From NCBI GenBank assembly GCA_027013145.1, contig JALUXX010000062.1, positions 1 to 64,000 of the forward strand: 64,000 nt of DNA, given 5' to 3'. The translations under genes were made by a program, and so were the position numbers. Of the stretch, positions 40,549 through 50,702 are shown piece after piece. Positions within the stretch are counted from its first letter, which is position 1. The number at the start of each line of letters is the position of its first letter. Below the pieces are notes generated by a model. It was not told the origin of the DNA and did no database searches. It worked only from the letters and a program-made list of their open reading frames with translations. Origin of the DNA: Gammaproteobacteria bacterium (GTDB lineage: Bacteria > Pseudomonadota > Gammaproteobacteria > 21-64-14).

Positions 40549-41988
40549 ATGAGCGACTGGGAAGTCGTCATCGGGCTCGAGATCCACGCCCAACTGGCGA
40601 CGCGCAGCAAGATCTTCTCCGGGGCGTCCACCGCCTACGGCGCCGCCCCCAACACGCAGGCGTGCGCGGTCGATCTCGGCCTGCCCGGTGTGCTCCCGGT
40701 GCTCAACGCCGAGGCGGTGCGCATGGCGGTGAAGTTCGGCCTCGCCGTCGAGGCGCAGATCGCGCCGCGGTCGGTGTTCGCGCGCAAGAACTACTTCTAT
40801 CCGGACCTGCCCAAGGGCTACCAGATCAGCCAGTACGAGCTGCCGGTGGTCGCGCACGGGCATCTGAACATCGACCTCGAGGACGGCGGCACCAAGCGCG
40901 TGGGCATCACGCGCGCGCATCTCGAGGAGGACGCGGGCAAGTCGCTGCACGAGGACTATCACGGCATGACGGGCATCGACCTCAACCGCGCCGGCGTGCC
41001 GCTGCTGGAGATCGTCTCCGAGCCCGATCTGCGTTCGGCGCGCGAGGCCGTGGCCTACGCCAAGAAGATCCACGCCCTGGTGCGTTACCTCGAGATCTGC
41101 GACGGGAACATGCAGGAGGGTTCGTTCCGCTGCGACGTCAACGTCTCGCTGCGTCCGCGCGGCGCGAGCGGGTACGGGACCCGTACCGAGACCAAGAACC
41201 TCAACTCCTTCCGCTTCCTCGAGCGCGCGGTGCTCTACGAGGTCGAGCGCCAGCGCGAGGTCCTCGAGTCCGGCGGGCGCGTGGTCCAGGAGACGCGACT
41301 CTACGACTCGGCGCGCAACGAGACGCGATCCATGCGCGGCAAGGAGGAGGCGCACGACTACCGCTACTTTCCGGATCCCGACCTGCTGCCCCTGGAGATC
41401 GACGCGGGTTTCGTCGAGTCGGTGCGTGCGACCCTGCCGGAGCTGCCCGACGCGAAGCGGCTCCGGTTCGAGGACCAGTACGGCCTCTCACCCTATGACG
41501 CGTCGGTGCTGACCGCGACACGCGAGCTGGCCGATTACTACGAGGCGGCGGCCGCCGCCTGCGGCGGGGAGGGCAAGCTGGCGGCCAACTGGGTGATGGG
41601 GGAACTCGCGGGGGCGCTCAACAAGGCCGGACTGGACATCACCGCCTCGCCGGTGAGCGCGGAGCGTCTGGCCGGGCTGTTGCGGCGCATTGCCGACGGC
41701 ACCATCTCGGGCAAGATCGCCAAACAGGTCTTCGAGGCGATGTGGGAGGGCGGCGAGGAGGCCGACCGTGTGATCGAGGCGCGCGGACTGCGCCAGATCA
41801 CCGACACCGCGGCGATCGAGACGATCATCGACCGCGTCCTGGCGGACAATCCGACGCAGCTCGAGCAGTATCGCGCCGGCAAGGACAAGCTCTTCGGGTT
41901 CTTCGTCGGCCAGGTGATGAAGGCCTGCCAGGGCAAGGCCAACCCCGCCCAGGTCAACGAACTCCTGAAGCGCAAGCTCGCCGGTTGA
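40549..41988 (+). CDS. gatB: Glu/Asp-tRNA amidotransferase subunit B
   Basis: Kinase/transamidase subunit that phosphorylates the tRNA-bound acid before amidation. The 479-residue protein has the GatB signature [24 protein letters not shown], the [13 protein letters not shown] motif and the C-terminal YqeY-like helical domain. It follows gatA by 34 bp. Confidence 0.97.
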   Translation: MSDWEVVIGLEIHAQLATRSKIFSGASTAYGAAPNTQACAVDLGLPGVLPVLNAEAVRMAVKFGLAVEAQIAPRSVFARKNYFYPDLPKGYQISQYELPVVAHGHLNIDLEDGGTKRVGITRAHLEEDAGKSLHEDYHGMTGIDLNRAGVPLLEIVSEPDLRSAREAVAYAKKIHALVRYLEICDGNMQEGSFRCDVNVSLRPRGASGYGTRTETKNLNSFRFLERAVLYEVERQREVLESGGRVVQETRLYDSARNETRSMRGKEEAHDYRYFPDPDLLPLEIDAGFVESVRATLPELPDAKRLRFEDQYGLSPYDASVLTATRELADYYEAAAAACGGEGKLAANWVMGELAGALNKAGLDITASPVSAERLAGLLRRIADGTISGKIAKQVFEAMWEGGEEADRVIEARGLRQITDTAAIETIIDRVLADNPTQLEQYRAGKDKLFGFFVGQVMKACQGKANPAQVNELLKRKLAG

Positions 41989-42016
41989 TGCACCCGCCGC
42001 CCCGGCGCGACCCGGA

Positions 42017-42418
42017 TCAGCGGCCCGCGCCGGCGAGTTCCACCGCCACCTCGCGTACCTCCCCGCCCTGCAGCCGGAAGGCGCGGACCTCGAGTACGCC
42101 GCGGGTGTCCAGGCACAGGGACAGATGCAGCGGGGCGGGATCGCCCCACCGCGCGATCTCCGCCGCCGCGGGCACGGCCGCGCGCTGCGGGCGGGTCGCG
42201 TAGACGGCGAAGAGCGTCTCGCCGGCCTCGCGCAATCGGCGCGCGGCGGTCGCGGGCGGCGTGTGCGGGTCGAGGGCGTGGCAGTGGCGCGGGAGTCCGT
42301 CGCGCGCACCGATGACCCCGACGACGTCAAGGGCGCCGGGGGCGCCGTCCCCGGCGGCGCGTTGCGCCGCGGCCAACAGCCGGTTGACCAGCGGGCGCGG
42401 CAGGGCGACGGTCGCCAT
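42017..42418 (-). CDS. M67/JAMM-like protein with lost metal ligands
   Basis: A 133-residue homologue of the Mov34/MPN/PAD-1 (JAB/M67) family usually found beside moeB/thiF genes. Functional members bind zinc through a HxHP...SxxD (JAMM) motif. At that place this protein reads YATRP...PAAAEI, so both His and the Asp are replaced (Ala, Arg, Glu). The N-terminal strand VVGVIGARDG and the DPAPLHLSLCLD strand still fit the fold. It is probably a catalytically dead partner or diverged copy. The ATG at 42418 overlaps the moeB stop by one base. Confidence 0.7.
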   Translation of the reverse strand: MATVALPRPLVNRLLAAAQRAAGDGAPGALDVVGVIGARDGLPRHCHALDPHTPPATAARRLREAGETLFAVYATRPQRAAVPAAAEIARWGDPAPLHLSLCLDTRGVLEVRAFRLQGGEVREVAVELAGAGR

Positions 42419-43167
42419 CACGGGCCCGCCCCGCAGACGGGGCAGGCGGGATCGGCCGGGACCTGCACGCTGTGCCAGCGGCCCTGCGCGAGATCGACGA
42501 ACAGCAGCCGCCCCAGCAGCGGTGGGCGCTCGCCGAGCAGGATACGCAGCGCCTCGGCCGCCTGGAGGCTGCCGATGACCCCCACCAGGGGCGCGAAGAC
42601 CCCGGACTCGCTGCAGGTCTCCGCGTCGCCGCCCTCCTCCGGGTACAGGCAGCGGTAGCAGGGGCCGGCGCCGCGCCGGGCGTGAAACACCGCGACCTGC
42701 CCCTCCATGCGGATCGCGGCTCCGGAAACCAGCGGCGTGGCGCTCGCGACGCAGGCGCGGTTGACGTCGAAGCGCGTGGCGAAGTTGTCGCTGGCGTCGA
42801 GGACGACGTCGGCGGCCTCGACCCGCGCCGACAGGCGCGCCCCGGCGAGCCGCTCGCAACGCGCCTCGACTGCGATCCCGGGGTTGAGCGCGCGCAAAGC
42901 CGCCCCCGCCGCCTCGGCCTTGGGGCGCCCCAGGTCGGCGGTGCGCAGGTGGATCTGGCGCTGCAGGTTGGAGAGTTCGACGCGGTCGGGGTCCGCGACC
43001 GTGATGCGGCCCACGCCCGCACCCGCGAGGTACAGCGCCGCCGGGCCCCCCAGCCCGCCGGCCCCCACGATGAGGGCGTGCGCCCCGCGCAGCCGCTCCT
43101 GGCCCTCGACGCCGATGCGCGGCAGCAGGATCTGGCGGCTGTAACGCAGCAGTTCCTCGTCGTCCAT
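42418..43167 (-). CDS. moeB: MoeB/ThiF-family adenylyltransferase
   Basis: E1-like enzyme that adenylates the C-terminus of a sulfur-carrier protein (MoaD or ThiS) for molybdopterin or thiamine synthesis. The 249-residue protein has the nucleotide loop GAGGLGGPAALYLA, DPDRVELSNLQRQ, and two CxxC pairs (CYRC, CPVC) that form the structural zinc site. The partner MoaD/ThiS is not nearby, so the exact pathway is open. It is followed, with one base of overlap, by a JAMM-like gene. Confidence 0.92.
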   Translation of the reverse strand: MDDEELLRYSRQILLPRIGVEGQERLRGAHALIVGAGGLGGPAALYLAGAGVGRITVADPDRVELSNLQRQIHLRTADLGRPKAEAAGAALRALNPGIAVEARCERLAGARLSARVEAADVVLDASDNFATRFDVNRACVASATPLVSGAAIRMEGQVAVFHARRGAGPCYRCLYPEEGGDAETCSESGVFAPLVGVIGSLQAAEALRILLGERPPLLGRLLFVDLAQGRWHSVQVPADPACPVCGAGP

Positions 43168-43168
43168 T

Positions 43169-44074
43169 TCAGCCCCCGCCGGGGTGACGCGCGCCCGTGG
43201 CCCGCGGATGGCCGCGGTGGTCCGCATGGGTGGCGATGTCGCGGTAACCGTAGCGGCGCAGGAGGGCCTGCACCGCCGGGGCCTGCTCCGGGGCGTGCTC
43301 CAGCAGCAGCATCCCGTCCGCGGCGAGGACGCGCCGCGCCGCCCAGGCGATCCGGCGCACGGCGTCGAGCCCGTCCGGCCCCGCCGCGAGCGCGGTCCGC
43401 GGCTCGAAGCGCACGTCCCCCTGCACGAGGTGCGGGTCACCGGCACGGACGTAGGGCGGGTTGCTCACGATCAGCTCGAAGCGCTCGCGCGGGTCGAGTG
43501 CGCGGCACCAGTCGCCCCGGCGCCACTCGATCCGGTCCAGGCCGAGGCGCGCGGCGTTCGCGCGCGCGACCGCGAGCGCCGCGGCGCTCGAATCGGTGGC
43601 CACGATGTGCGCGCGCGGCCGCTCGTGGGCCAGCGCCAGCGCCAGCGCGCCGCTGCCCGTGCCCAGGTCGGCGATTCGCGCCCCGGCATCGGGTGCCAGC
43701 TCCGCGAGCGCCAGCTCCACCAGCCGTTCGGTCTCGGGGCGGGGGATGAGCACGTCCGGCGTGACCGCCAGCGTCAGCGACCAGAACTCGCGCGTCCCCG
43801 TGAGGTAGGCGACCGGTTCCCCCGCGCGCCGCCGCTCCACCAGTGCGGCGAAGCGGCGCGCCTGCGCCTCCGGGAGCGTCTCCTCGGGGCGGGCGTACAG
43901 GCGGGTGCGCCCGCAGCCCAGGACGTGCGCCAGAAGCACCTGCGCCTCGAGGAGTGCGGCATGGTCGGCGATCGCCAGGCGCGCCGCGGCGTACGCGAGC
44001 CACTCGCCGATCCGCGCCGGCGGGGATGCGGGTGCCGACGGCGGGGTCACGGGCCCCGCTCCGGTCGCGCTCAC
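43169..44074 (-). CDS. prmC: Peptide chain release factor N5-glutamine methyltransferase
   Basis: Methylates the Gln of the GGQ motif in release factors, improving termination. The 301-residue protein has an N-terminal helical domain, the SAM loop [16 protein letters not shown], and NPPYV for glutamine recognition. The GTG at 44074 overlaps the prfA stop (GTGA), so modifier and substrate are co-translated; moeB begins just one base after the prmC stop. Confidence 0.94.
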   Translation of the reverse strand: MSATGAGPVTPPSAPASPPARIGEWLAYAAARLAIADHAALLEAQVLLAHVLGCGRTRLYARPEETLPEAQARRFAALVERRRAGEPVAYLTGTREFWSLTLAVTPDVLIPRPETERLVELALAELAPDAGARIADLGTGSGALALALAHERPRAHIVATDSSAAALAVARANAARLGLDRIEWRRGDWCRALDPRERFELIVSNPPYVRAGDPHLVQGDVRFEPRTALAAGPDGLDAVRRIAWAARRVLAADGMLLLEHAPEQAPAVQALLRRYGYRDIATHADHRGHPRATGARHPGGG

Positions 44075-45153
44075 TCGCCCATGGCCGCGAGCGCCTCGGC
44101 CTGGTACTCGCTGGTCAGCGGGTCGATCACCGGATCGAGGTCTCCCTCGAGGATCGACTCGAGCTTGTACAGGGTGAGATTGATGCGGTGGTCGGTCACC
44201 CGGCCCTGCGGGAAGTTGTAGGTGCGGATGCGCTCGGAGCGGTCGCCCGTCCCGACCATGAGGCGCCGCGTATGCGCCCGCTCGGCGTCCCGGCGCTCGC
44301 GTTCGCGCGCCTGCAGTCGCGCCTGGAGCAGGGCCATGGCGCGCGCGCGATTCTTGTGCTGGGAGCGCTCGTCCTGGCACTCGACGACGATCCCGGTGGG
44401 CAGATGCGTCAGGCGCACCGCCGAGTCGGTCTTGTTGACGTGCTGACCGCCCGCCCCGGAGGCGCGGAAGGTGTCCACGCGCAGCTCGGCGGGATTGATC
44501 TCGACCGCCTCCAGCTCCTCGACCTCCGGCAGCACGGCGACCGTGCACGCCGAAGTGTGGATGCGTCCCTGCGCCTCGGTCTCGGGAACGCGTTGCACGC
44601 GATGCACGCCGGACTCGAATTTAAGGCGCGAGTAGGCGCCGCGCCCGGTCACCCGCAGGATGATCTCCTTGTAGCCGCCGTGTTCGCCCGGGCTCTCGCT
44701 GAGGACCTCCGTGCCCCATCGGTTCCGCTCGGCATAGCGCAGGTACATGCGTACCAGGTCGCCGGCGAACAGCGCCGCCTCGTCGCCGCCGGTCCCGGCG
44801 CGCACCTCCAGGAACAGGTTGCGCTCGTCGAGCGGGTCGCGCGGCACCAGCAGGCGGCGCAGTTCCGCCTCCAGCGCGGCGCAGCGCGCGCCGGCCGCTT
44901 CGCGCTCGTCCGCCGCGAGCGCCCGCACGCCGGCGTCCGCATCGCGGAGCATCTCCTCGGCCGTATCGCGTTCGCGCGCGGCGCGCCGGTAGGCGTCGAA
45001 CGACTGCACCAGGGGGGCGAGCTGCGCGTACTCCTTGGAAAGTTCCCGGAACCGGTCCGGCGCGGAAGCGACCTCCGGGGAGGCGAGCAGGGCCTCGAGT
45101 TCGCGAAACCGTTCCGCCAGCGCCTCGAGTTTTTCCAGGGTGGCCGGCGTCAT
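44071..45153 (-). CDS. prfA: Peptide chain release factor 1
   Basis: Ends translation at UAA and UAG codons. The 360-residue protein is the normal length, with an N-terminal coiled coil, the GGQ loop in [16 protein letters not shown], and the [18 protein letters not shown] tail of class I factors. It lies in the hemA-prfA-prmC order typical of gammaproteobacteria and overlaps the hemA stop as ATGA. Confidence 0.97.
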   Translation of the reverse strand: MTPATLEKLEALAERFRELEALLASPEVASAPDRFRELSKEYAQLAPLVQSFDAYRRAARERDTAEEMLRDADAGVRALAADEREAAGARCAALEAELRRLLVPRDPLDERNLFLEVRAGTGGDEAALFAGDLVRMYLRYAERNRWGTEVLSESPGEHGGYKEIILRVTGRGAYSRLKFESGVHRVQRVPETEAQGRIHTSACTVAVLPEVEELEAVEINPAELRVDTFRASGAGGQHVNKTDSAVRLTHLPTGIVVECQDERSQHKNRARAMALLQARLQARERERRDAERAHTRRLMVGTGDRSERIRTYNFPQGRVTDHRINLTLYKLESILEGDLDPVIDPLTSEYQAEALAAMGE

Positions 45154-46436
45154 GGTTCGGTATCGTCGGCGTCGCCGTCGGCGTTATCTTTCAGGTCGAA
45201 CAGCTCCCGCGCCGCCGCGAGCAGTTCGCTGCGGCCCTGACTGCCGGCGAGGCGCAGGCGCGTACTCGGTTCGTGCAGCAGCTTGTTCGTCAACACGCGC
45301 GCCAGCTGCTCCACCACCTCGTTGGGGTCGCGCCCGCGCGCCAGTTCGCGCCGCGCGCGGGCCAGCACCTGGTCGCGCGCGCACTCCAGCTTCCCGCGGC
45401 AGGCGCGGATCGTCCGGACCGCGTCCAGGGAACGCACCCAGTCCATGAATCGCGCCACCTGGTAGTCGACGATCTCTTCGGCCTGCACGGCGGCCTCGCG
45501 CCGCGACTGAAGATTCTCCTGGATCACGTCGTGCAGATCGTCTATCGTGTACAGGTAGACGTCGGGAAGCTCCCCCACCTCCGGTTCGATATCCCGCGGC
45601 ACGGCGATGTCCACCATGAACATGGGACGGTGTTTGCGGGTACGCAGGGCGCGTTCGACGGTGCCCTTACCGAGCACCGGCAAGGGGCTGGCCGTGGAGG
45701 CCACGACGATGTCGGCGTCGGCGACGTGATCCGGGATCTCCTGCAGGGCGATGCCGTAGCCGTGGAAGCGCCCGGCGAGCGCGTGCGCGCGCTCCGCGCT
45801 GCGGTTGGCGACGATGAGGCGCCCGATGCGGTTCTCGTGCAGGTGCCGGATCGCCAGCTCGACCGTTTCGCCGGCCCCGATGAGCATGGCGGTGCGATCG
45901 GACAGGTCCCCGAAGATCTGTTTCGCCAGACTCACGGCGGCGAATGCGACCGAGACCGGGCTGGCGCCGATCGCGGTGTCGGTGCGGATCTGTTTGGCGA
46001 CCGAAAAGGTATGCTGAAACAAGCGCCCGAGGATCGGCCCGAGGGTCCCGGCCGCGGCGGCGGCCTGGTAGGCCGCCTTCATCTGGCCGAGGATCTGCGG
46101 TTCCCCCAGGATCATCGAGTCGAGGCCCGCCGCGACGCGGATCATGTGCCGTACGGCGGCCTGTTCCGGGTGCCGGTAGACGAACGGCTCCAGGGACCGC
46201 TCCCCCAGGCGGTGGTATCGGCCCAGCCACTCGACGAGCGGATCGGCCCCGGCGCCGTCGAGGCCGCAGTAGACCTCGGTACGGTTGCAGGTGGACAGGA
46301 TCGCCGCCTCGCGCACGCCGCCCAGGCGGGCGAGCTGTCGCAGGGCCCCGCCGAGGCTTTCGGCGGGGAAGACCACGCGCTCGCGGATGTCCACGGGGGC
46401 GGTGCGGTAGTTCAGTCCGAAGGCGAGCAAGGGCAT
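45150..46436 (-). CDS. hemA: Glutamyl-tRNA reductase
   Basis: First committed enzyme of C5-pathway tetrapyrrole synthesis; reduces Glu-tRNA to glutamate 1-semialdehyde with NADPH. The 428-residue protein has catalytic Cys50 ([10 protein letters not shown]), the Rossmann motif IGAGETVEL, and a C-terminal dimerisation helix. ATG at 46436 begins the conserved [14 protein letters not shown]; an upstream ATG at 46487 would add 17 residues of low similarity. It is first in the hemA-prfA-prmC operon and divergent from the TPR lipoprotein gene. Only a weak promoter match was seen. Confidence 0.96.
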   Translation of the reverse strand: MPLLAFGLNYRTAPVDIRERVVFPAESLGGALRQLARLGGVREAAILSTCNRTEVYCGLDGAGADPLVEWLGRYHRLGERSLEPFVYRHPEQAAVRHMIRVAAGLDSMILGEPQILGQMKAAYQAAAAAGTLGPILGRLFQHTFSVAKQIRTDTAIGASPVSVAFAAVSLAKQIFGDLSDRTAMLIGAGETVELAIRHLHENRIGRLIVANRSAERAHALAGRFHGYGIALQEIPDHVADADIVVASTASPLPVLGKGTVERALRTRKHRPMFMVDIAVPRDIEPEVGELPDVYLYTIDDLHDVIQENLQSRREAAVQAEEIVDYQVARFMDWVRSLDAVRTIRACRGKLECARDQVLARARRELARGRDPNEVVEQLARVLTNKLLHEPSTRLRLAGSQGRSELLAAARELFDLKDNADGDADDTEP

Positions 46437-46623
46437 ACCATCAAGTCGTGCGGAAGGCGTCCGAAACCCGGAGGGAGCAATTACCATATCGGCGCCGTCC
46501 GCGCCATGTCCCGGTGCGGTGTCTGGGGTGGATCGCGCATCCGGACCGTACCTCGGCGGGCTGTACCTCGGGTACACGCCCGGAACACTACCTTATCAGG
46601 AAGCCGGCTGAAAAGGGCATAGC

Positions 46624-48399
46624 ATGGTCGCGGTGAGTACCTCGAAGCACGAGCGGGGCGGCGGGAGACGTGCGTTGGGTCGCGTCTGCCTCACCGCGAT
46701 GGTCCTGACGATCTCCGGGTGTGCGGCCCTGCGACCCCACGCTCCGGCGCCGGGGCCCCGGGCCGCCGCGTCCCCGGCGCCGGCCCCCGTCGCGCGGCGC
46801 CTCCCGCCGGCCCCGCTGACGGGGCCGTTGCTCTACCATCTGCTGGCCGGGGAGATCGCCCTGCAGCGCGGGCGCGCGGAGTTCGCGCTCGGCCAGCTCA
46901 TGCGCGCTGCGGGCGAGACGCCCGACCCGCGGGTGGCGGAGGCGGCGGCGCGTCTGGCCGGCTACGCCCACAACGACCGCTTGGGCCTGGAGGCCGCGCA
47001 GCGCTGGGCGCACCTGGAGCCCGACAGCGTCAGTGCGCGCGAGGTCGCCGCGGTGCTGGCGGTGCGCGCCGGAAAGCCGGATGTCGCGCTCGCCCAGATG
47101 GACCATCTGCTCTCCTTGCCCGCCCCGGCGGGTGCGCGGGCGCTGCTCCGGGTGGCGGGCGTGCTCGCCGGGGGATCGGATCGGGACGCCGCGCTGGCGG
47201 TGTTCCGGCGCCTCGCAAAGCGGCACCCCAAGGAGGCGGCGGCGCACCTGGCCGTGGCGCGCGTCGCATTCCAGGCGCGCCGCCTGCCGCTCGCCGCGGC
47301 CCAGTCCCGACGCGCGCTCGCGCTGCGGCCGGACTGGCCGCCGGCGGCCCTGCTCCTGGCCGAGGTCCGGATCCGTCAGGGACACGCCGATGCGGCGCTC
47401 GCCGGACTGAAAAAGGTGGTCGCCGTCCACCCCGACGAGCGCGAGCTGCGCCTGGCCTATGCGCGGCTGCTGTTGCAGGCCGAACGGATCCCGGATGCGA
47501 CCCGCCAGTTCCGGGAGCTGCTGCGCCGGGACCCCAAGGACGCCGACGCCCTCTACGCCCTCGGGCTGCTCGCGCTGCAGGCCGACCATCCCAAGGAGGC
47601 GCGCGGCTACATGACGCGGCTGGTCGAACTCGGGGTGCGCACCGATGCGGCGCATTACTACCTCGGCCGCATCGCCGAGGCCGAGGGTCATTCGCAGCAG
47701 GCGATCGCCGAATACGGACAGGTGCGCCGCGGCCAACTGGCGCTGGATTCGCAGATCCGCATCGCCCGCATCCTCGCGGCCCGGGGCGAGGTGGCGCAGG
47801 CGCGCAAACGACTCTCGCAACTGCGCCAGCGGGTGCCGGCGCTGGCGGTGCGCCTGTATCTGGCCGAGGGTGAGATCCTGCGCGAGACCGACCATTACCG
47901 TCAGGCGCTGTCGGTGTACGACCACGCGCTCGAGCGCCATCCGGGCAACGACGATCTGCTCTACGGTCGCGCCCTCATCGCCGCACACCTCGGGGATCTG
48001 AAGCGCGCCGAGAGCGACCTGAAGACCATCCTGGCGCGCGACCCGGACAATGTCGAGGCGCTGAACGCGCTCGGCTATACGCTCGCCGACCGCACGACCC
48101 GCTATCACGAGGCGCTCGGTTACATCCGCAAGGCGCTGGCGCGCAAGCCCGACGACCCGGCGATCCTCGACAGCATGGGTTGGGTCCAGTTCCGCCTGGG
48201 TCATCTGCCGCAGGCGTTGGACTACCTGCGGCGCGCACTCAAGCTGAGCGGCGGCGACGACGAGATCGCGGCGCACCTGGGTGAAGTGCTTTGGGCGAGC
48301 GGCGCGCGCGGCGAGGCGCGCAAGGTCTGGGACCGCGCCCTGCGCGCCCACCCCGACAGCGGCGCGCTGCGCGCGGTGGTCCGACGGTTCGAGCGGTGA
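46624..48399 (+). CDS. TPR-repeat lipoprotein upstream of lolB
   Basis: A 591-residue protein with a signal segment and lipobox TISGC (Cys33), then an Ala/Pro linker and about 14 tetratricopeptide repeats, e.g. DPKDADALYALGLLALQ and DPDNVEALNALGYTLADR. TPR arrays mediate protein contacts. The position directly before lolB matches a widely conserved gammaproteobacterial gene pair (PA4667-like in Pseudomonas), so an envelope-assembly role is likely. Its stop overlaps the lolB start (GTGA). Confidence 0.88.
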   Translation: MVAVSTSKHERGGGRRALGRVCLTAMVLTISGCAALRPHAPAPGPRAAASPAPAPVARRLPPAPLTGPLLYHLLAGEIALQRGRAEFALGQLMRAAGETPDPRVAEAAARLAGYAHNDRLGLEAAQRWAHLEPDSVSAREVAAVLAVRAGKPDVALAQMDHLLSLPAPAGARALLRVAGVLAGGSDRDAALAVFRRLAKRHPKEAAAHLAVARVAFQARRLPLAAAQSRRALALRPDWPPAALLLAEVRIRQGHADAALAGLKKVVAVHPDERELRLAYARLLLQAERIPDATRQFRELLRRDPKDADALYALGLLALQADHPKEARGYMTRLVELGVRTDAAHYYLGRIAEAEGHSQQAIAEYGQVRRGQLALDSQIRIARILAARGEVAQARKRLSQLRQRVPALAVRLYLAEGEILRETDHYRQALSVYDHALERHPGNDDLLYGRALIAAHLGDLKRAESDLKTILARDPDNVEALNALGYTLADRTTRYHEALGYIRKALARKPDDPAILDSMGWVQFRLGHLPQALDYLRRALKLSGGDDEIAAHLGEVLWASGARGEARKVWDRALRAHPDSGALRAVVRRFER

Positions 48400-49064
48400 G
48401 TCTGCGCGGTTCGCGGGCGCGGCGGGTCGGTGGCGCACCGGCGCCGCGGGTCGCCCGCGTCCTCGCGATCGGGCTCTTCGGGCTCGGGTTGTCGGCGTGC
48501 GCGCTGACGCGCCCGCCGCTGCGCGGTCCGGCGCCGCCGGTGGCCGGGCACCTGGATCGGGTGCGGGCGTTGGCGGACTGGTCGCTCGCCGGCCGCATCG
48601 GCGTGCGCGCCGGCCGCGACGCGTGGAGCGGCAGCGTGCGCTGGACGCAGCTCGGGGCGCGGTTCCGCATCCGCTTCGTCGGCCCGCTGGGGCAGGGTGC
48701 GTTCGACCTGCGGGGCGCGCCCGGCGCGGTCGTATTGCGCACCTCGCGCGGCGGTCCCTACCGCGCGGCGACGGCGGGGATCCTGATGGAACGGGTGCTG
48801 GGCCGGCGGCTGCCGGTTGCGGCGCTCGCCTACTGGGTCCGCGGGGTCCCGCGGCCGGGCGCCCCGTACCGCCTCACGCTCGGCGGCGACGGCCGGATCC
48901 GCGGATTCACGCAGTCCGGCTGGACCCTGACGGTACGCGACTACCGTCGCGTCGGCCGCGTCGAACTCCCCGGCTTTGTCGATGCACGGCGCCCCGGGTT
49001 GCGTGTGCGCCTCATGGTCTCGAACTGGTCCCTCGCCCCGAGTGCCGCGGCCCTCAGCGACTGA
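48396..49064 (+). CDS. lolB: Outer-membrane lipoprotein receptor LolB
   Basis: Takes lipoproteins from periplasmic LolA and inserts them in the outer membrane. The 222-residue protein has an Arg-rich signal peptide with lipobox LSAC (Cys35) and the LolB barrel ([23 protein letters not shown]). Similarity is modest but position after the TPR lipoprotein supports it. It is convergent with ubiA and overlaps its 3' end by 11 bp. Commonly following ispE is absent here. Confidence 0.88.
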   Translation: MSLRGSRARRVGGAPAPRVARVLAIGLFGLGLSACALTRPPLRGPAPPVAGHLDRVRALADWSLAGRIGVRAGRDAWSGSVRWTQLGARFRIRFVGPLGQGAFDLRGAPGAVVLRTSRGGPYRAATAGILMERVLGRRLPVAALAYWVRGVPRPGAPYRLTLGGDGRIRGFTQSGWTLTVRDYRRVGRVELPGFVDARRPGLRVRLMVSNWSLAPSAAALSD

Positions 49065-50016
49065 GGTAGCCGGCGACGATCCCCGCGAATACCACCATTC
49101 CGAACCAGTTGTTGTGCAGGAAGGCCTGGAAGCAGCGCCGCGGATCGCGGTCGCGGATCAGGTATTGGTGGTAGCCGGCGAGGCCCGCGGCGGCCGCGAC
49201 CCCGACGTAATAGGCCGCACCCAGATGGGCGCTGCGCCCGACCAGCACCAGGTCCAGGATGAGCAGCACCTGGAGCACGGCGATGAACACGCGGTCGGCG
49301 TCGCCGAACAGAATCGCGGTCGACTTCACGCCGGCGCGCAGGTCGTCCTCGCGGTCGACCATGGCGTAGAACGTGTCGTAGACGGTGGCCCAGAGCACGT
49401 TGCCGATGAACAGCAGCCACGCCACGCGCGGGAGCGAGCCGGCCTGGGCGGCGAACGCCATCGGGATCGCCCAGCCGAAGGTCGCGCCGAGGTAGACCTG
49501 CGGCAGGTAGGTGTAGCGCTTCATGAAAGGGTAGGTCACCGCCAGGAACAGCCCCGCGAAGGAGAGCAGGATCGTGAGCCGGTTCGTCAACAACACCAGT
49601 CCGAAGGCCAGCACGCACAGCGCGGCGAACAGGGTCAGGGCCTCGCGCGCGCTCACGCGCCCGGCCGCCAGCGGCCGGTTTCGTGTGCGGCGCACCTGCG
49701 GGTCGAAGGCGCGGTCGGCGTAGTCGTTGATGATGCATCCGGCGGCGCGCATGACGAACACCCCGAGCACGAAGATGACGACGATGCCGGTGCGCGGACG
49801 GCCGTCGCCGGCGATCCACAGCGCCCACAGCGTCGGCCACAGCAGCAGGAGGGCGCCGATGGGCCGGTCGAAGCGCATCAGTTCCAGATAGAGGCGCACC
49901 CGCTCGCGCAGGCGGTCGCGATCGAACGCCCCCCGCACACGTACGGTCCGCCGACCCGGCCGCGCGCCGCGGCGTCCCGCGCCGGACGCCGGTTTGCGCA
50001 GGTTCCGGTCAGCCAC
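49054..50016 (-). CDS. ubiA: 4-hydroxybenzoate polyprenyltransferase
   Basis: Attaches the polyprenyl chain to 4-hydroxybenzoate in ubiquinone synthesis at the inner membrane. The 320-residue protein has a basic, cytosolic N-terminal extension of about 40 residues, about eight helices, and both Asp-rich prenyl-diphosphate motifs: NDYADRAFD and [16 protein letters not shown] start overlaps the ubiC end by 8 bp. Confidence 0.95.
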   Translation of the reverse strand: MADRNLRKPASGAGRRGARPGRRTVRVRGAFDRDRLRERVRLYLELMRFDRPIGALLLLWPTLWALWIAGDGRPRTGIVVIFVLGVFVMRAAGCIINDYADRAFDPQVRRTRNRPLAAGRVSAREALTLFAALCVLAFGLVLLTNRLTILLSFAGLFLAVTYPFMKRYTYLPQVYLGATFGWAIPMAFAAQAGSLPRVAWLLFIGNVLWATVYDTFYAMVDREDDLRAGVKSTAILFGDADRVFIAVLQVLLILDLVLVGRSAHLGAAYYVGVAAAAGLAGYHQYLIRDRDPRRCFQAFLHNNWFGMVVFAGIVAGYLSR

Positions 50017-50620
50017 GGCGCGGACCGCTGCGGTGGTCGAGCCGGCGCAACGGCGGCTCGGGCGGGGCCGGGCGCGTCAGCGCGGGCAGGAACACCTCGG
50101 TGACCAGCAGGGTGTGTCCCTGCAGGCGGTAGCGCCGCCGCCGCGCCCACAGGGCGTCGCCCGCGGGGCATCCGGCGTCCGCATAGAGCGCGTGGGCGGG
50201 TAGGAGGCGGGCCAGTTCGGCGCGTTCGCGGCGCAGATCGGGGTCGGCGAAGAGCACCGCGCCGAGCGGCCGGGCGCCGAGGCGGAGCAGGCGCCGATGG
50301 CGCCCGTGCAGGGCGTGCGGAGGGATCACCGTGCGCCCGAAGACCCACGGGACCCCGCCGCACAGGAGCTGTACGCGGCGGACGAAGGCGCGCCGGCCCG
50401 GTGCCAGCCCGAGGCGGCGTGCCTCGTCGGGCAGCGGGTGTCCCCACGACTGGCTCAGGACGCGCACCGCGAATTCGGGGCCGCAGGCGCGTTGCAGCCG
50501 ATGGGTGAGCGAGGAACTCGCGCGCAGCCAGGTGCCGATCGGCTGCGGGGGTCGCGCACCGGCCGGCGGCCGCCAGACGGGGGCCTCGGGAAGTCTCAAT
50601 GCGGCGGTTCCTGGTTGCAC
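50009..50620 (-). CDS. ubiC: Chorismate pyruvate-lyase
   Basis: Makes 4-hydroxybenzoate from chorismate, the first step of ubiquinone synthesis and substrate for UbiA encoded next door. The 203-residue protein has the UbiC pattern [30 protein letters not shown]-like strand ([16 protein letters not shown]) and [13 protein letters not shown] near the end. GTG at 50620 is the only sensible start. The Arg/Gly-rich C-terminus is somewhat longer than usual. Confidence 0.9.
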   Translation of the reverse strand: MQPGTAALRLPEAPVWRPPAGARPPQPIGTWLRASSSLTHRLQRACGPEFAVRVLSQSWGHPLPDEARRLGLAPGRRAFVRRVQLLCGGVPWVFGRTVIPPHALHGRHRRLLRLGARPLGAVLFADPDLRRERAELARLLPAHALYADAGCPAGDALWARRRRYRLQGHTLLVTEVFLPALTRPAPPEPPLRRLDHRSGPRRG

Positions 50621-50702
50621 ATGGGTCGCGGGGGATCCGGGCCCTCCGGGACCCGGTCCGGCGTCGGAACGGGAGTATACCCCAGCGCCCCGGCGGGGCG
50701 GG

